From: Patescibacterium sp964487795
GTDB lineage: Bacteria > Patescibacteriota > Patescibacteriia > Patescibacteriales > Patescibacteriaceae
NCBI GenBank assembly: GCA_964487795.1
Contig: CAZASI010000002.1
Coordinates: 248,001-312,000 of the forward strand
Length of the DNA stretch: 64,000 bases
Direction: 5' to 3'
Shown: in pieces, positions 7,188 through 15,586 of the stretch
How positions within the stretch are numbered: the first letter of the stretch is position 1
Layout of the letters: every line of letters begins with the position of its first letter
Program-made: the position numbers and the translations under genes
The notes under the pieces: generated by a model
The model's input: only the letters and a program-made list of their open reading frames with translations
What the model was told of the DNA's origin: nothing
Database searches by the model: none

Positions 7188-9281
7188 CTACTTCTTAACA
7201 TTTGTTTCAATCTTTCGATCTTGTGGTATCTGCCAGTGGTTAAGAAGAAATTTGGTAATATCATGAGCCAAAGGAACAGCAGTTCCCTCGGCAAAACGCG
7301 AGGTCTGCGGACTGTCAATTTTTGTTAAGATGACAAATGTTGCATTATTAGCGGGAGCATATCCTACAAAAGTATGATTGTAACGGTTGGTGTATCCTTT
7401 TGAACTCGCTGACGCAATTTGAGCCGTTCCTGTCTTACCTGCAATATAATAACCCGGAATCTGAATCAGTTTTGAATGTCCGTTCTCAACAACGTTAATA
7501 AGCATACCCGTCAAGATCGCAGCACTGCGCTCGGAAATCACTTGTCGAATCAAAGATGGCGTTGTAACAGAACGAGTTCCGTCCGGAGCGACAACGGCTT
7601 TCACAATATACGGTTTCATTAATTTACCGCCGTTGGCAATTGCGGCATATGACATAACCATTTGCAAAGGCGTAACCGTAATACCTTGACCGAATGAAGC
7701 AGTAGCGGCTGAAATATCTTTCACTTTAAAGCCGGTAATATTTCTGATATCGCCTGCACTCTCCCCTTCCAATTCAATTCCGGTTTTTTCACCAAAACCA
7801 AAGTGTCTTACATAGTCTGCAAAATTTTCTACACCAGTTTGTTGCATGGCAAAAATAGCTCCGGTATTAAGAGATTGTTCAAGCACGGTTACCATATTTG
7901 TTTTGCCGTGACCTCCGAAAGTTTCAAAGTCAGAGTTCTTTATTGGCTTTGGCCAACCCTTTATTAAAATTTGACCGTTATCTTGATACGTTGTTTCCGG
8001 TGTTACCTTGTTCATATCAAGCGCTCCGGCCATAGTAATGGCTTTAAACACTGAACCAGGTTCATATTGATCAAACACAGCAGGATTATTGAAGACACGT
8101 AAATCAGTTTCTTTTTGATAGTTATTGGGGTCAAAGTCAGGAGCCGAACACATCACCAAAATTGCCCCGTCTTTCGGATTAACGACAATGACACTGCCAC
8201 CCAGAGCCTTGTACTTACCCACTGCTTCATCCAACATCTTACAAGCGTTAAATTGAGCAGCACGATCAATTGTCAAAACAAGGCTTGATCCGTCTTCTTT
8301 TTTATTAGTTTGTCTGTCATTTACAATAACAAGTCCACCGGCGCCGCGCTCCGCGGTCACTGAACCGAATTTGCCAAACAGTTCTTGATCAAAAAATCCT
8401 TCAAGTCCATATTTTCCCCGCTGCTCCTCATTTTCATATCCAGCAAAGCCGAGGATATTAGCACCAATATTATTCTCCGGATAAAAACGATGGGGGGCCA
8501 ATGAGTAACCAAACCCTTCAATTTCAAATTCTGTTTGGTCCTTAGTAAAGACCATCATTCCATTCTTCATTGTTAAGTCATCAGCAACAATGTCAGAACG
8601 ACCGGACATAAATACATAAAACTTTTTCAATATATCATCACTTAATTTTCTTTCAATCGGTTCATACTCATCTTCTTGCTGATCAAGAGCTTTGGTATAT
8701 GACGCGAGGGCGGCTTCTTTTTTTTCTCGTATATAATCCTCAATTTTTTGTTTTTCAAGTTCTTGGAAAAGTAAATCGTTCAGTAAAGCGTCTTGTTTAC
8801 TTTTCGTTTCAGCCAGTTTTACGCCACGTTCGGCTTCAGGTAAACCATCGAATGAAGCTAATTCTGTTTTGAAATTTTCTTCTCTCTCTTTTTTAACCAT
8901 CTCGGCAGCTTCTTTTTCTATGCTTGCTTTTTTAAAAAATTCATATAATTGCTCGGAAACTTTTTCTGGATCAATAATTTTTTTAGGAATAGCAAAGAGA
9001 AGGGCAAAATCTTTATTAACAGCTATTGGATACAAAAGATCGTTACCCGCTAAAGCATTTTCTTGAATATATATTTTACCGCGTTCAGGCAATAATTCGT
9101 ATGAAGTTTTATGTTGACCCTCGGCCAAAGCCGAATAGCGGCTATGTTCGAATATCTGCAAGTAAACTAGGCGCGCGACAAGTCCAAAACTCAATAAAAA
9201 AACCGCCGTCGCGATAATTGCGACGCGGCCATTTGATGGTGCTGGGGCTTGAACCTGGGGTCGTCCGAACTTCATCATCAT
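7188..9281 (-). CDS. ftsI: Division transpeptidase (penicillin-binding protein, FtsI/PBP2-like)
   Basis: Septal peptidoglycan transpeptidase. One membrane segment (about 19-42) follows a short cytoplasmic tail. The transpeptidase motifs are SVFK (Ser410 nucleophile, Lys413), SLN (470-472) and KTGT (616-619). Between the anchor and the PBP dimerisation domain lies a long Lys/Glu-rich insertion (about 95-210) predicted to form helices or a coiled coil, which makes the protein longer (697 residues) than many FtsI proteins. It sits between ftsL and murF in the division cluster. Confidence 0.94.
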   Translation of the reverse strand: MMMKFGRPQVQAPAPSNGRVAIIATAVFLLSFGLVARLVYLQIFEHSRYSALAEGQHKTSYELLPERGKIYIQENALAGNDLLYPIAVNKDFALLFAIPKKIIDPEKVSEQLYEFFKKASIEKEAAEMVKKEREENFKTELASFDGLPEAERGVKLAETKSKQDALLNDLLFQELEKQKIEDYIREKKEAALASYTKALDQQEDEYEPIERKLSDDILKKFYVFMSGRSDIVADDLTMKNGMMVFTKDQTEFEIEGFGYSLAPHRFYPENNIGANILGFAGYENEEQRGKYGLEGFFDQELFGKFGSVTAERGAGGLVIVNDRQTNKKEDGSSLVLTIDRAAQFNACKMLDEAVGKYKALGGSVIVVNPKDGAILVMCSAPDFDPNNYQKETDLRVFNNPAVFDQYEPGSVFKAITMAGALDMNKVTPETTYQDNGQILIKGWPKPIKNSDFETFGGHGKTNMVTVLEQSLNTGAIFAMQQTGVENFADYVRHFGFGEKTGIELEGESAGDIRNITGFKVKDISAATASFGQGITVTPLQMVMSYAAIANGGKLMKPYIVKAVVAPDGTRSVTTPSLIRQVISERSAAILTGMLINVVENGHSKLIQIPGYYIAGKTGTAQIASASSKGYTNRYNHTFVGYAPANNATFVILTKIDSPQTSRFAEGTAVPLAHDITKFLLNHWQIPQDRKIETNVKK

Positions 9282-9298
9282 ATTTCCATTGTCTTAAT

Positions 9299-9604
9299 TT
9301 ATTTTTTAGCAACCGCCTGTTGATTCCAGTTAAGATAGTTAATAGAATCGGCCGCAACAAGACGCATGGCTTGGATGCGAGGGTTTAAATTTTGATACGA
9401 AGATAGGGCGCTCACACGGCTTTCCATAGTCTGACGCTCAGCGACAAGCTCATTGGTTTCCATTTTAAGATCCTTAAAAACAAAACCCTTGGTTGATAAG
9501 TCATTCACCACCAAAAAGTGGCCAACGGCCGTAGCAATAACTGCTATCGCCAAGAACTTATTGAGCTTCGAAAGTGTTCGAGAGCGTTCGGGATGATGAG
9601 TCAT
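9299..9604 (-). CDS. ftsL: FtsL-like division protein
   Basis: A 101-residue protein with a short basic N-terminus (MTHHPERSRTLSKLNK), one membrane segment (about 17-36) and a C-terminal coiled-coil-like region with heptad-spaced hydrophobics. Size, topology and position between rsmH and ftsI are those of FtsL, which links FtsQ/FtsB and the septal synthase. Sequence conservation in this family is low, so the call depends on topology and gene order. I use the ATG at 9604; the longer open frame would overlap the end of rsmH. Confidence 0.75.
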   Translation of the reverse strand: MTHHPERSRTLSKLNKFLAIAVIATAVGHFLVVNDLSTKGFVFKDLKMETNELVAERQTMESRVSALSSYQNLNPRIQAMRLVAADSINYLNWNQQAVAKK

Positions 9605-9623
9605 ATTTTTTTTATTTTTATTT

Positions 9624-10568
9624 TTATAGTAATTGTGCGGCGCGCAGCTTTGCGCTGCGGGAGCGAGGATTATTTGCAATTTCCTCACTTGTTGCCATTA
9701 TTGCTTTTTTAGTTAAAGGTTTAAGCCAAGCCCTGTGATTACAGGCACAGACGGGAAGTTTAGGCGGGCAAATACAATCACGAGCCTCTTGTCTGAAAAA
9801 ATGCTTCACTATTCTGTCCTCAAGACTATGAAATGAAACTATAACGATTCTCGCACCCGGTGACAAAACCTGCTTTGCTTCTTTTAAAACTTCAGTAAGG
9901 TTTTCCAGTTCCTTGTTGGTTGCAATTCTAAACGCTTGAAAAGTTCTAGTCGCGAAATGAATTTTCATACGCTTATACGATGCAGGTACAACTTCTGCAA
10001 TCGCATCAACTAATTGCTTAGTTGTGGTGATCGGCGCCACACGTCTCTTGGCAACAATTGATTGCGCAATTTTGTAAGCGTAGTGTTCTTCGCCTAAGTC
10101 GCGAATAATCGCAGTCAGTTCAGCCAATGGTTTTAAATTGACAAGACCTTCAGTGCGACGGTCAGAGACCACCGAACCAAAAGCCATACTGAGCGGAGAG
10201 TCGGTTTGAAAAGAAAATCCTCTGCTTTGATCATCAAGCTGAGCTGATGATAATCCCAAGTCAAGGACCAGCCCGGCAGGCCGAATATTTGTTGCTTCGG
10301 CAAGCTGAGTTAGTTCTCGAAAATTTGCATGAACCAGAACAATGTTTGTAATGCCCTCACGGGCAATCTTTAATTTGGCGTTGTTAATGGCGCTTTCATC
10401 CATATCAGTCGCAATCACTTTTCCTGTCGGTCCAACCAAGCGTGAAATTTCAAAGGTATATCCTCCCGCGCCCAGAGTTCCATCAATGATACATTCTCCT
10501 GGTTGTGGGTTTAGATACTGCATCGCCTCCTTAAGCATAACTGGCGTGTGGCGGTACATACTATTCAT
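9624..10568 (-). CDS. rsmH: 16S rRNA (cytosine-1402-N4)-methyltransferase
   Basis: Methylates C1402 of 16S rRNA using S-adenosylmethionine. The SAM-binding motif DGTLGAGGYT is at residues 29-38, VLDLGLSSAQLDD follows later, and the C-terminal half has the conserved FHSLEDRIVKHFF segment and the Cys-rich CICPPKLPVCAC cluster. Length 314 is normal. The start ATG (10568) has AGGAG upstream. It follows mraZ by 2 bases and is part of the mraZ-rsmH-ftsL-ftsI-murF operon. Confidence 0.96.
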   Translation of the reverse strand: MNSMYRHTPVMLKEAMQYLNPQPGECIIDGTLGAGGYTFEISRLVGPTGKVIATDMDESAINNAKLKIAREGITNIVLVHANFRELTQLAEATNIRPAGLVLDLGLSSAQLDDQSRGFSFQTDSPLSMAFGSVVSDRRTEGLVNLKPLAELTAIIRDLGEEHYAYKIAQSIVAKRRVAPITTTKQLVDAIAEVVPASYKRMKIHFATRTFQAFRIATNKELENLTEVLKEAKQVLSPGARIVIVSFHSLEDRIVKHFFRQEARDCICPPKLPVCACNHRAWLKPLTKKAIMATSEEIANNPRSRSAKLRAAQLL

Positions 10569-10570
10569 TT

Positions 10571-10996
10571 TTAAATATCTCCTAAAGCTTCCGCAATCTG
10601 ATTGCTTTGTTTTTCGGTGGCCTTCTTGTAACTGTTCCAGGCATTCTCATCCCAAATTTCCAATCTGGTATATAGACCAGCAATCACCGCCTTCTTATTC
10701 AACTTAGCAAAGCTGCGTAAGTAATCAGGCAAAGTAATTCGTCCTTGGTTGTCAAAATCAGCTTCAACCGCTCCCGCCAGAATAAAACGAGCTAAACTTC
10801 TGTCATTGGTTTTATTAAAAGGCAGTGCGGAAATCTTTGCAGCCAATTTCTCCCATTCTTTTTTTGTGTAGAGAACCAAACAGTTATCTAAACCTTTAGC
10901 CACCACAGCACCGCCCCGTAATAATTGACGGAATTTAGCAGGAACGGCCAAGCGTCCTTTGTCATCAAGTGAGTGATTATATTCTCCAATAAACAT
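10571..10996 (-). CDS. mraZ: Transcriptional regulator MraZ
   Basis: DNA-binding regulator at the head of the division and wall cluster, AbrB-like fold. The two family motifs DxxGR are present as DDKGR (11-15) and DNQGR (82-86), each followed by the characteristic (L/I)xxP. Length 141 is typical. Known MraZ proteins form ring oligomers and bind short direct repeats in their own promoter. The upstream region here contains a good promoter and three direct repeats with a 10-base period, consistent with autoregulation. Confidence 0.96.
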   Translation of the reverse strand: MFIGEYNHSLDDKGRLAVPAKFRQLLRGGAVVAKGLDNCLVLYTKKEWEKLAAKISALPFNKTNDRSLARFILAGAVEADFDNQGRITLPDYLRSFAKLNKKAVIAGLYTRLEIWDENAWNSYKKATEKQSNQIAEALGDI

Positions 10997-11020
10997 CTTA
11001 ATATGGGAGCGGGAGTGGAC

Positions 11021-11047
11021 TTATCCACAATTCCCCACTTTTCCCCT
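11021..11047 (-). promoter_or_regulatory. Putative MraZ-binding direct repeats
   Basis: On the minus strand GGGGA, GGGGA and GGATA recur every 10 bases, each separated by five bases (for example GGGGAAAAGTGGGGAATTGT). Known MraZ boxes are G-rich direct repeats spaced by about one helical turn. They lie just downstream of the -10 element, where binding would block transcription. Confidence 0.6.
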
Positions 11048-11057
11048 TTGCTATTTA

Positions 11058-11086
11058 ATTTTACACCATTTTTCCACACGGGTCAA
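11058..11086 (-). promoter_or_regulatory. Promoter of the mraZ operon
   Basis: Minus-strand TTGACC (11086-11081), a 17-base spacer and TAAAAT (11063-11058). Transcription would start near 11051, giving a leader of about 55 bases that carries the putative MraZ boxes. Confidence 0.7.
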
Positions 11087-11196
11087 CCATTTTACTCCAA
11101 GTGTTTTTTGCTCAAATTTCTTAATATTTTTACAGAAATTAAAAAACACCTGGCACTTATGCACAGGCGTTGAAATTATAGAAGTGAATAATATAT

Positions 11197-11547
11197 CTAA
11201 CTCTTCTTTTTGGTAATAGTTGGCTCTTTAGAGTATTCGGGACTAACCAGTTTAGCTCTCCCCTTTCCTGGAGTCGAGACGGCGACGCCCAACGCGTAGC
11301 TTAAAGCGTTGGCAGTAGCTACTCCAATGCGCAACGCAGTAAATCCTTCACCTTTATTTTCTACGATGATCTGTTTAATATCTTTTAAATTCTTCTTTGC
11401 CTTTAGAAGCATAGCTTCTATTTCGGGTAATAGTTTTTCAGCTTGACGATGCGCTGCTTCAAATTCTTTACGTGCCACAACAGACTTGCCTGAACGAAGT
11501 TCAAGAATAATGCTGACATGACTTGCGGTGCTTATATAGAGTTTCAT
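11197..11547 (-). CDS. tsaB: Short TsaB-like protein
   Basis: Matches the N-terminal domain of TsaB (YeaZ), the partner of TsaD in making threonylcarbamoyladenosine at position 37 of ANN-decoding tRNAs. The diagnostic stretch GEGFTALRIGVA (about 65-76) corresponds to GPGSFTGLRIG of the family. The protein has only 116 residues, roughly half the usual TsaB, so the second ASKHA-fold domain is missing; the end is a Lys-rich tail. Short forms may still dimerise with TsaD through the N-terminal domain. No partner gene is in the window. Confidence 0.75.
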   Translation of the reverse strand: MKLYISTASHVSIILELRSGKSVVARKEFEAAHRQAEKLLPEIEAMLLKAKKNLKDIKQIIVENKGEGFTALRIGVATANALSYALGVAVSTPGKGRAKLVSPEYSKEPTITKKKS

Positions 11548-11570
11548 ACCACAACTTTATCATAATCGAG

Positions 11571-11606
11571 GGTATTAAAAAAGCTCGTACAAAATTGCAC
11601 GAGCTT
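11571..11606 (-). terminator. Intrinsic terminator of the lipoprotein gene
   Basis: On the minus strand AAGCTCGT and ACGAGCTT form an eight-pair stem (11606-11599 with 11588-11581), followed by a T run below 11581. Confidence 0.8.
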
Positions 11607-11637
11607 ACCTAATTTTTTAGGATTTATTAAAAGAGCA

Positions 11638-12780
11638 TTAATTCGCTTTGGTGAATGACCACTTACCGCCTGGATGCTGCGGACTGGCCACCTGGAATTC
11701 CAACATACCTGTAGTCCAATTATAAACCGATGACCCACTCATATTGGCAACAGATTCGCCGCCGAATTTGAATTTGATCAGGTTGTTAAACTGTCTTACT
11801 AAAGCCATTGGTATTGAAATTTTTGCATATCCGGTACCGTCAGAAACTCTTTCTGACCTGCGTGCAAAATTATACAGATTCATTTCATACCATGGTGTAG
11901 ATGAATTTAACAAGCTTGCTATCCAACGGCTGTTTGTAAAGATGAACAATGAATCAACGGTTCCGTCAATTCTCATTACAGTGTCTCCAGATCCCGGTAA
12001 AACTATACTGGGAGATTGTCCAACACGGTAAATAGATCCACCAATGCCAACAGGTTGGTAATGATTATCACTGCCAACAACTTTATAATTGCTGCCAATA
12101 GCTTCGCTCCAGTTATTATCAATGCGTGAGCCCATGTAGTTAAAACGTGGTGCTTCACCATCAAACATGGAGATCTTATGTTTCCATACACCCGGTGTAC
12201 TGTCAGTAATTGCAACTACATTCCAGTTTGTCGGAGTACCGGTAAATCCAGGATTATTTTTGTTCCCCCATAGTACTCTTGCACTAGGAAGCCCCAAATT
12301 ATATTCTATCCTGCCTGAATTTGTTAGCTGGTAACCTACAACATAAATATCGCCTGCTGAACCGCTGCCCCAACCGCTTAAACATCTAAGTAACATTGTT
12401 GTACTTGATGTGTCACCTGGACCGCCTTGTCCTCTAACACGCAAACGTACCAAGAGCGTATCTACGGTTGTCTGAGTATGTGGACCGGTCATCTTAGTGG
12501 AGTCAGTATATAACAGCTGCATATTACCGTTGTCATATACCCACCAGTTGTAAGCAGATATGTTTCCGGTTGATCGTGCACCTGATAAAAAGTATGGAAT
12601 ATTAATCAGGATTGAATCTATTGGTGCCGGAGGCATGTCGCCTATCGAAATAACAGCCTGGAGTGGTCCATTATTATTTGCCTTCTCGTTTGGATTTATG
12701 GGGTTATCTGAGCATGCAATCATTACGAATGCCGTGAAGAAAACAAATACATACATCAATGAAAAATTAATTTTTTTCAT
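11638..12780 (-). CDS. Secreted lipoprotein, unknown function
   Basis: A 380-residue protein with a lipoprotein signal: Lys-rich start, hydrophobic core, and a lipobox ending in IAC followed by Ser-Asp-Asn-Pro, giving an acylated Cys at about residue 23. The mature part is rich in Ser, Thr, Asn and Gly and beta-prone, with IPT/SusE-like character but no motif I can name. The style of signal and mature protein is closer to Bacteroidota lipoproteins than to the neighbours. AAGGA precedes the ATG. It is a single-gene unit with its own terminator. A TTGACA at 12837-12832 lacks a well-spaced -10. Confidence 0.75.
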   Translation of the reverse strand: MKKINFSLMYVFVFFTAFVMIACSDNPINPNEKANNNGPLQAVISIGDMPPAPIDSILINIPYFLSGARSTGNISAYNWWVYDNGNMQLLYTDSTKMTGPHTQTTVDTLLVRLRVRGQGGPGDTSSTTMLLRCLSGWGSGSAGDIYVVGYQLTNSGRIEYNLGLPSARVLWGNKNNPGFTGTPTNWNVVAITDSTPGVWKHKISMFDGEAPRFNYMGSRIDNNWSEAIGSNYKVVGSDNHYQPVGIGGSIYRVGQSPSIVLPGSGDTVMRIDGTVDSLFIFTNSRWIASLLNSSTPWYEMNLYNFARRSERVSDGTGYAKISIPMALVRQFNNLIKFKFGGESVANMSGSSVYNWTTGMLEFQVASPQHPGGKWSFTKAN

Positions 12781-12873
12781 TTTTGATTCCTTTCTATCTA
12801 TTTTTTTATAGATTTGGTTAATTTATTTTAATGTCAAAGAATTTCAATGGACTAAATTAAGGTTTAATTTAAG

Positions 12874-12910
12874 TTCATTATCCCGCCCCCGTAAAGGAGC
12901 GGAGAATGAA
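12874..12910 (-). terminator. Possible terminator of the GT4 gene at 12912
   Basis: TTCATT (12874-12879) pairs with AATGAA (12905-12910), with an imperfect G/C-rich inner stem. No long T run follows, so this is uncertain. Confidence 0.4.
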
Positions 12911-12911
12911 T

Positions 12912-14081
12912 TTAAAGTAAAGTGGAGAAACGAGTGGCAAAAGTCAATTTGGCAACTCGTTTACGCAAATCTTTGGCAATCAAATCTGCGTACAAATTCT
13001 CGGTGCTGGCCGTGATCGTGTCCCAGTTATATTCTGTGGCAACACGTTGTTTTGCAGCTAGGCCAAGACTCTCCAGAGCCTCGGGATTCGCAAGCGCGAA
13101 TTTCAATTTACTGGCCAAGTCAACTGCATCAGTATGAGCAAATTCAATGCCGGTGTCTTCAATCGCTTCAAGGTTTTCAGGAATATCACTCACGATTGAA
13201 ACTTTGCCGTAAGACATAGCTTCAAGCAACGCAATTGAAAGACCTTCCAGGTTTGAAGGATGAGCAAACAAGCTTGCATTGGAGAATAACTCTTCCAAAA
13301 CTTTGCCTTTTTGTGCACCAGTAAAGATAATATTAGGATTAGACGCAGCCGCGGCTTTTAAGTTACTTACATAGGTATCAGTAAAAGCTCCGTCGCCGAC
13401 AATAACCAATTTCTTATCAGTTTTAATCTTGTTGTACGCATCAACCAAATAGTGAAGTCCTTTGTTAGGAATCAAACGAGAAACTGCCAAGATATAATCG
13501 TTGCCGGAAAGATTCCAAAGTTTGGTAATCTCATCTGCTTCTACAAAAACCGCTTTCTTTACGCCGTTTGGAATATATTCCGCATTCGTCTTATAACGAT
13601 CGTGGGCCAAGCGGGTCAATGATTTTGAAATCGCAATTGTTTTATCTGCATACGCGCAGGCAATACGTTCTCCAAACTTAAGATATAAGCGAGCTACAAG
13701 GCCCCACTTGTCCTGGCAATAATCCTGACTGTGTACCGTAGCAACAATCTTAGCGCTTGGTTTGATCAAACGAACAAAAGGAATTAATGAAGACGGACCA
13801 ATACCGTGAAAGTGAACAATATCAACTTTGCGGCGCAGTAAATCTAGGATTGCAAAAAATGTATGAGTAATGGCATCAAAGTTTTTAGTAGCCAAAGTCG
13901 GCAAGCTGATCAATCGAACGCCTTTATATTCTGTAAGATTTTTATCGCTGTAGCTTGGACGAGTATATACTGTTACGTCATGACCGCGTTGAACAAGCTG
14001 CGTTGAAAGATCTTCAACGTGCTTTTCAACTCCGCCGCTAACGGCCGGAATGCCTTTTTGTCCAATAAATGCAATTTTCAT
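12912..14081 (-). CDS. Glycosyltransferase family 4
   Basis: A 389-residue GT-B enzyme. The N-terminal acceptor domain starts MKIAFIGQKGIPAVSGGVEK with the Gly-rich GGVEKHVE loop. The C-terminal donor domain has AVSRLIPNKGLHYLVDA and the retaining-enzyme EX7E motif as EGLSIALLE. It is predicted to transfer a sugar from a nucleotide donor during surface polysaccharide or glycoconjugate synthesis at the cytoplasmic membrane face. It has its own promoter with a palindrome over the -10 and is separated from the other glycan genes by two envelope-protein units. Confidence 0.92.
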   Translation of the reverse strand: MKIAFIGQKGIPAVSGGVEKHVEDLSTQLVQRGHDVTVYTRPSYSDKNLTEYKGVRLISLPTLATKNFDAITHTFFAILDLLRRKVDIVHFHGIGPSSLIPFVRLIKPSAKIVATVHSQDYCQDKWGLVARLYLKFGERIACAYADKTIAISKSLTRLAHDRYKTNAEYIPNGVKKAVFVEADEITKLWNLSGNDYILAVSRLIPNKGLHYLVDAYNKIKTDKKLVIVGDGAFTDTYVSNLKAAAASNPNIIFTGAQKGKVLEELFSNASLFAHPSNLEGLSIALLEAMSYGKVSIVSDIPENLEAIEDTGIEFAHTDAVDLASKLKFALANPEALESLGLAAKQRVATEYNWDTITASTENLYADLIAKDLRKRVAKLTFATRFSTLL

Positions 14082-14094
14082 AATAAATGTCTTG

Positions 14095-14113
14095 TATCAG
14101 TTAATTACTGATA
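14095..14113. promoter_or_regulatory. 19-base palindrome, candidate operator
   Basis: TATCAGT-TAATT-ACTGATA is a perfect inverted repeat that overlaps the -10 and start-site region of the GT4 promoter. Confidence 0.5.
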
Positions 14114-14139
14114 ATAACATATTTTAATATTTGTGTCAA
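14111..14139 (-). promoter_or_regulatory. Promoter of the GT4 gene
   Basis: Minus-strand TTGACA (14139-14134), 17 bases, TATTAT (14116-14111). Confidence 0.75.
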
Positions 14140-14147
14140 TAGGTGGC

Positions 14148-15476
14148 TTATTCAATGAAAAAGCCTAGGTTATAGCTATAATTACTGGTTTGGCCTATTA
14201 CCTTAATATCGGTAGCTGGGCCTGAAGTCGGGCGAGCTGGAACAGTGATTTCTTGGCTAAAGCGACCGTCAAAACCGGCAAAAGCAGCAGTTTCTGTACC
14301 TGCAAACTTAATAGTCAAGTTCTCGAATTTGCCGTATCCCCCGCCGCTTAGAATAACTGTCGAACCTGCCGGAGCGCGAGCTTTATCAATTCTTAAGAAT
14401 AAAGCTTCGGTAATTTCCGGAAAAGACTCTTCTTCAGTAGCACCAATATAGGCTAAACGAGTACGATTGGCTTTGATTGGTTGCAACTTTGAATCAAGTA
14501 AAATAATAGAAGAGCTATTAAAGACAACAAGCTGTTCGCCTTCAGGAGTATTAACGGTACGAATACCCATAGCCCAACCGTTACCCAATGCTAATTCGCT
14601 TGTATAGGTATAGTTCAATACAGCCAAGTCACTCTTGCGCAATTTTACAACTCCGATACCATCAGAGAAATAAATGCTCTTTCCGTCAGATGAGGGAACA
14701 ACATCATATCCGAGTTTGCCTGTGTGCTTGAAGCTTTTCTCAATTTCGCCTGCGAAGTTGATCTTACGAACTGCTGTATCGTCTACAACATAGACAGCGT
14801 CGTCGAGTCTGTCATTAAATACAGAGCGCTTAAACCATTCACTTCCCCATTTGAAATCCAAAGGAATAGTTGATTTTTCTACACGTGCATCACGATCAAA
14901 GATTGAGATGCTTGAGTTAAAAATGTTAAATAAAAACTTATCGCTGCCAGCCGGGCTGATGTTATAGGTGTTGTTGCCGCGATTCTTAACATTGTACGAA
15001 TCAACAACCGCCATATCATTGCTCCAGACCTTAACGCCATTTGAACCGATCGTGGCCAATTTTCCACCGACAACAGTAACGCCACCAAACCAATCCCAAG
15101 ATCCATCTTCAACGCGGTTAACACGATTAGCTTGCTTTAAGTTGCTGATATCGTATTTCTGCAATGAACGTCCATCAACTGCATAAGCAAACAAACGACC
15201 ATTTTCTGAGCGCAAAGCTACTTCATAAAAATCAGTCGGCGCATTAAAGCGCAAGTTGGTTGATTTGAATGAAGCAAACTTTACCGGTACTTGACCGGGT
15301 TCGGCTTTAAACAATTCAAGTGCTCCGGTGTTAGTCGTAGCAATAACGATGTTACCGGAATAATATGTCACAGCGCCGGAATGATAAGATTTAAGCTTAG
15401 TTTCCGCGCCAGAAATCGGAGCCAAAGTTGCTGCAAGCAACCCTGCAACCGCTACTGAAAATAATAGCTTTTTCAT
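14148..15476 (-). CDS. Secreted beta-propeller-like protein with C-terminal IPT/TIG-like domain
   Basis: A 442-residue exported protein. The signal peptide is about residues 1-24, cleaved near SGAE. Residues about 25-345 hold repeated short beta-rich units (for example VVGGKLATIGSNGVKVWSND and KYDISNLKQANRV) resembling WD40/PQQ-type propeller blades. The last 85 residues (from PEITEALFL) look like an IPT/TIG immunoglobulin-like domain with the GSTVILSGGGYG core. No catalytic residues are apparent. It lies within the glycan region and is probably a cell-surface or adhesion protein. Confidence 0.75.
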   Translation of the reverse strand: MKKLLFSVAVAGLLAATLAPISGAETKLKSYHSGAVTYYSGNIVIATTNTGALELFKAEPGQVPVKFASFKSTNLRFNAPTDFYEVALRSENGRLFAYAVDGRSLQKYDISNLKQANRVNRVEDGSWDWFGGVTVVGGKLATIGSNGVKVWSNDMAVVDSYNVKNRGNNTYNISPAGSDKFLFNIFNSSISIFDRDARVEKSTIPLDFKWGSEWFKRSVFNDRLDDAVYVVDDTAVRKINFAGEIEKSFKHTGKLGYDVVPSSDGKSIYFSDGIGVVKLRKSDLAVLNYTYTSELALGNGWAMGIRTVNTPEGEQLVVFNSSSIILLDSKLQPIKANRTRLAYIGATEEESFPEITEALFLRIDKARAPAGSTVILSGGGYGKFENLTIKFAGTETAAFAGFDGRFSQEITVPARPTSGPATDIKVIGQTSNYSYNLGFFIE

Positions 15477-15526
15477 AGTTTTATTAACAATTTATTGATA
15501 AATATAATGGTTTAACTTACCATAAT

Positions 15527-15560
15527 AGCTAAAAAAAGTCAAGCCCCGGAGCGGGGCTTG
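15527..15560 (-). terminator. Intrinsic terminator of the DUF11-like gene
   Basis: CAAGCCCC and GGGGCTTG form an eight-pair stem (15540-15547 with 15553-15560). On the minus strand it is followed by a run of seven T bases. Confidence 0.9.
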
Positions 15561-15586
15561 AAATTGGTAAAACAATATTAGTTTTA

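Noticed and set aside
12805..12837. Promoter of the lipoprotein gene from TTGACA at 12837 and TATAAA at 12810
   Set aside because: The spacer is 21 bases, too long for a normal sigma-70 promoter; no better -10 was found.
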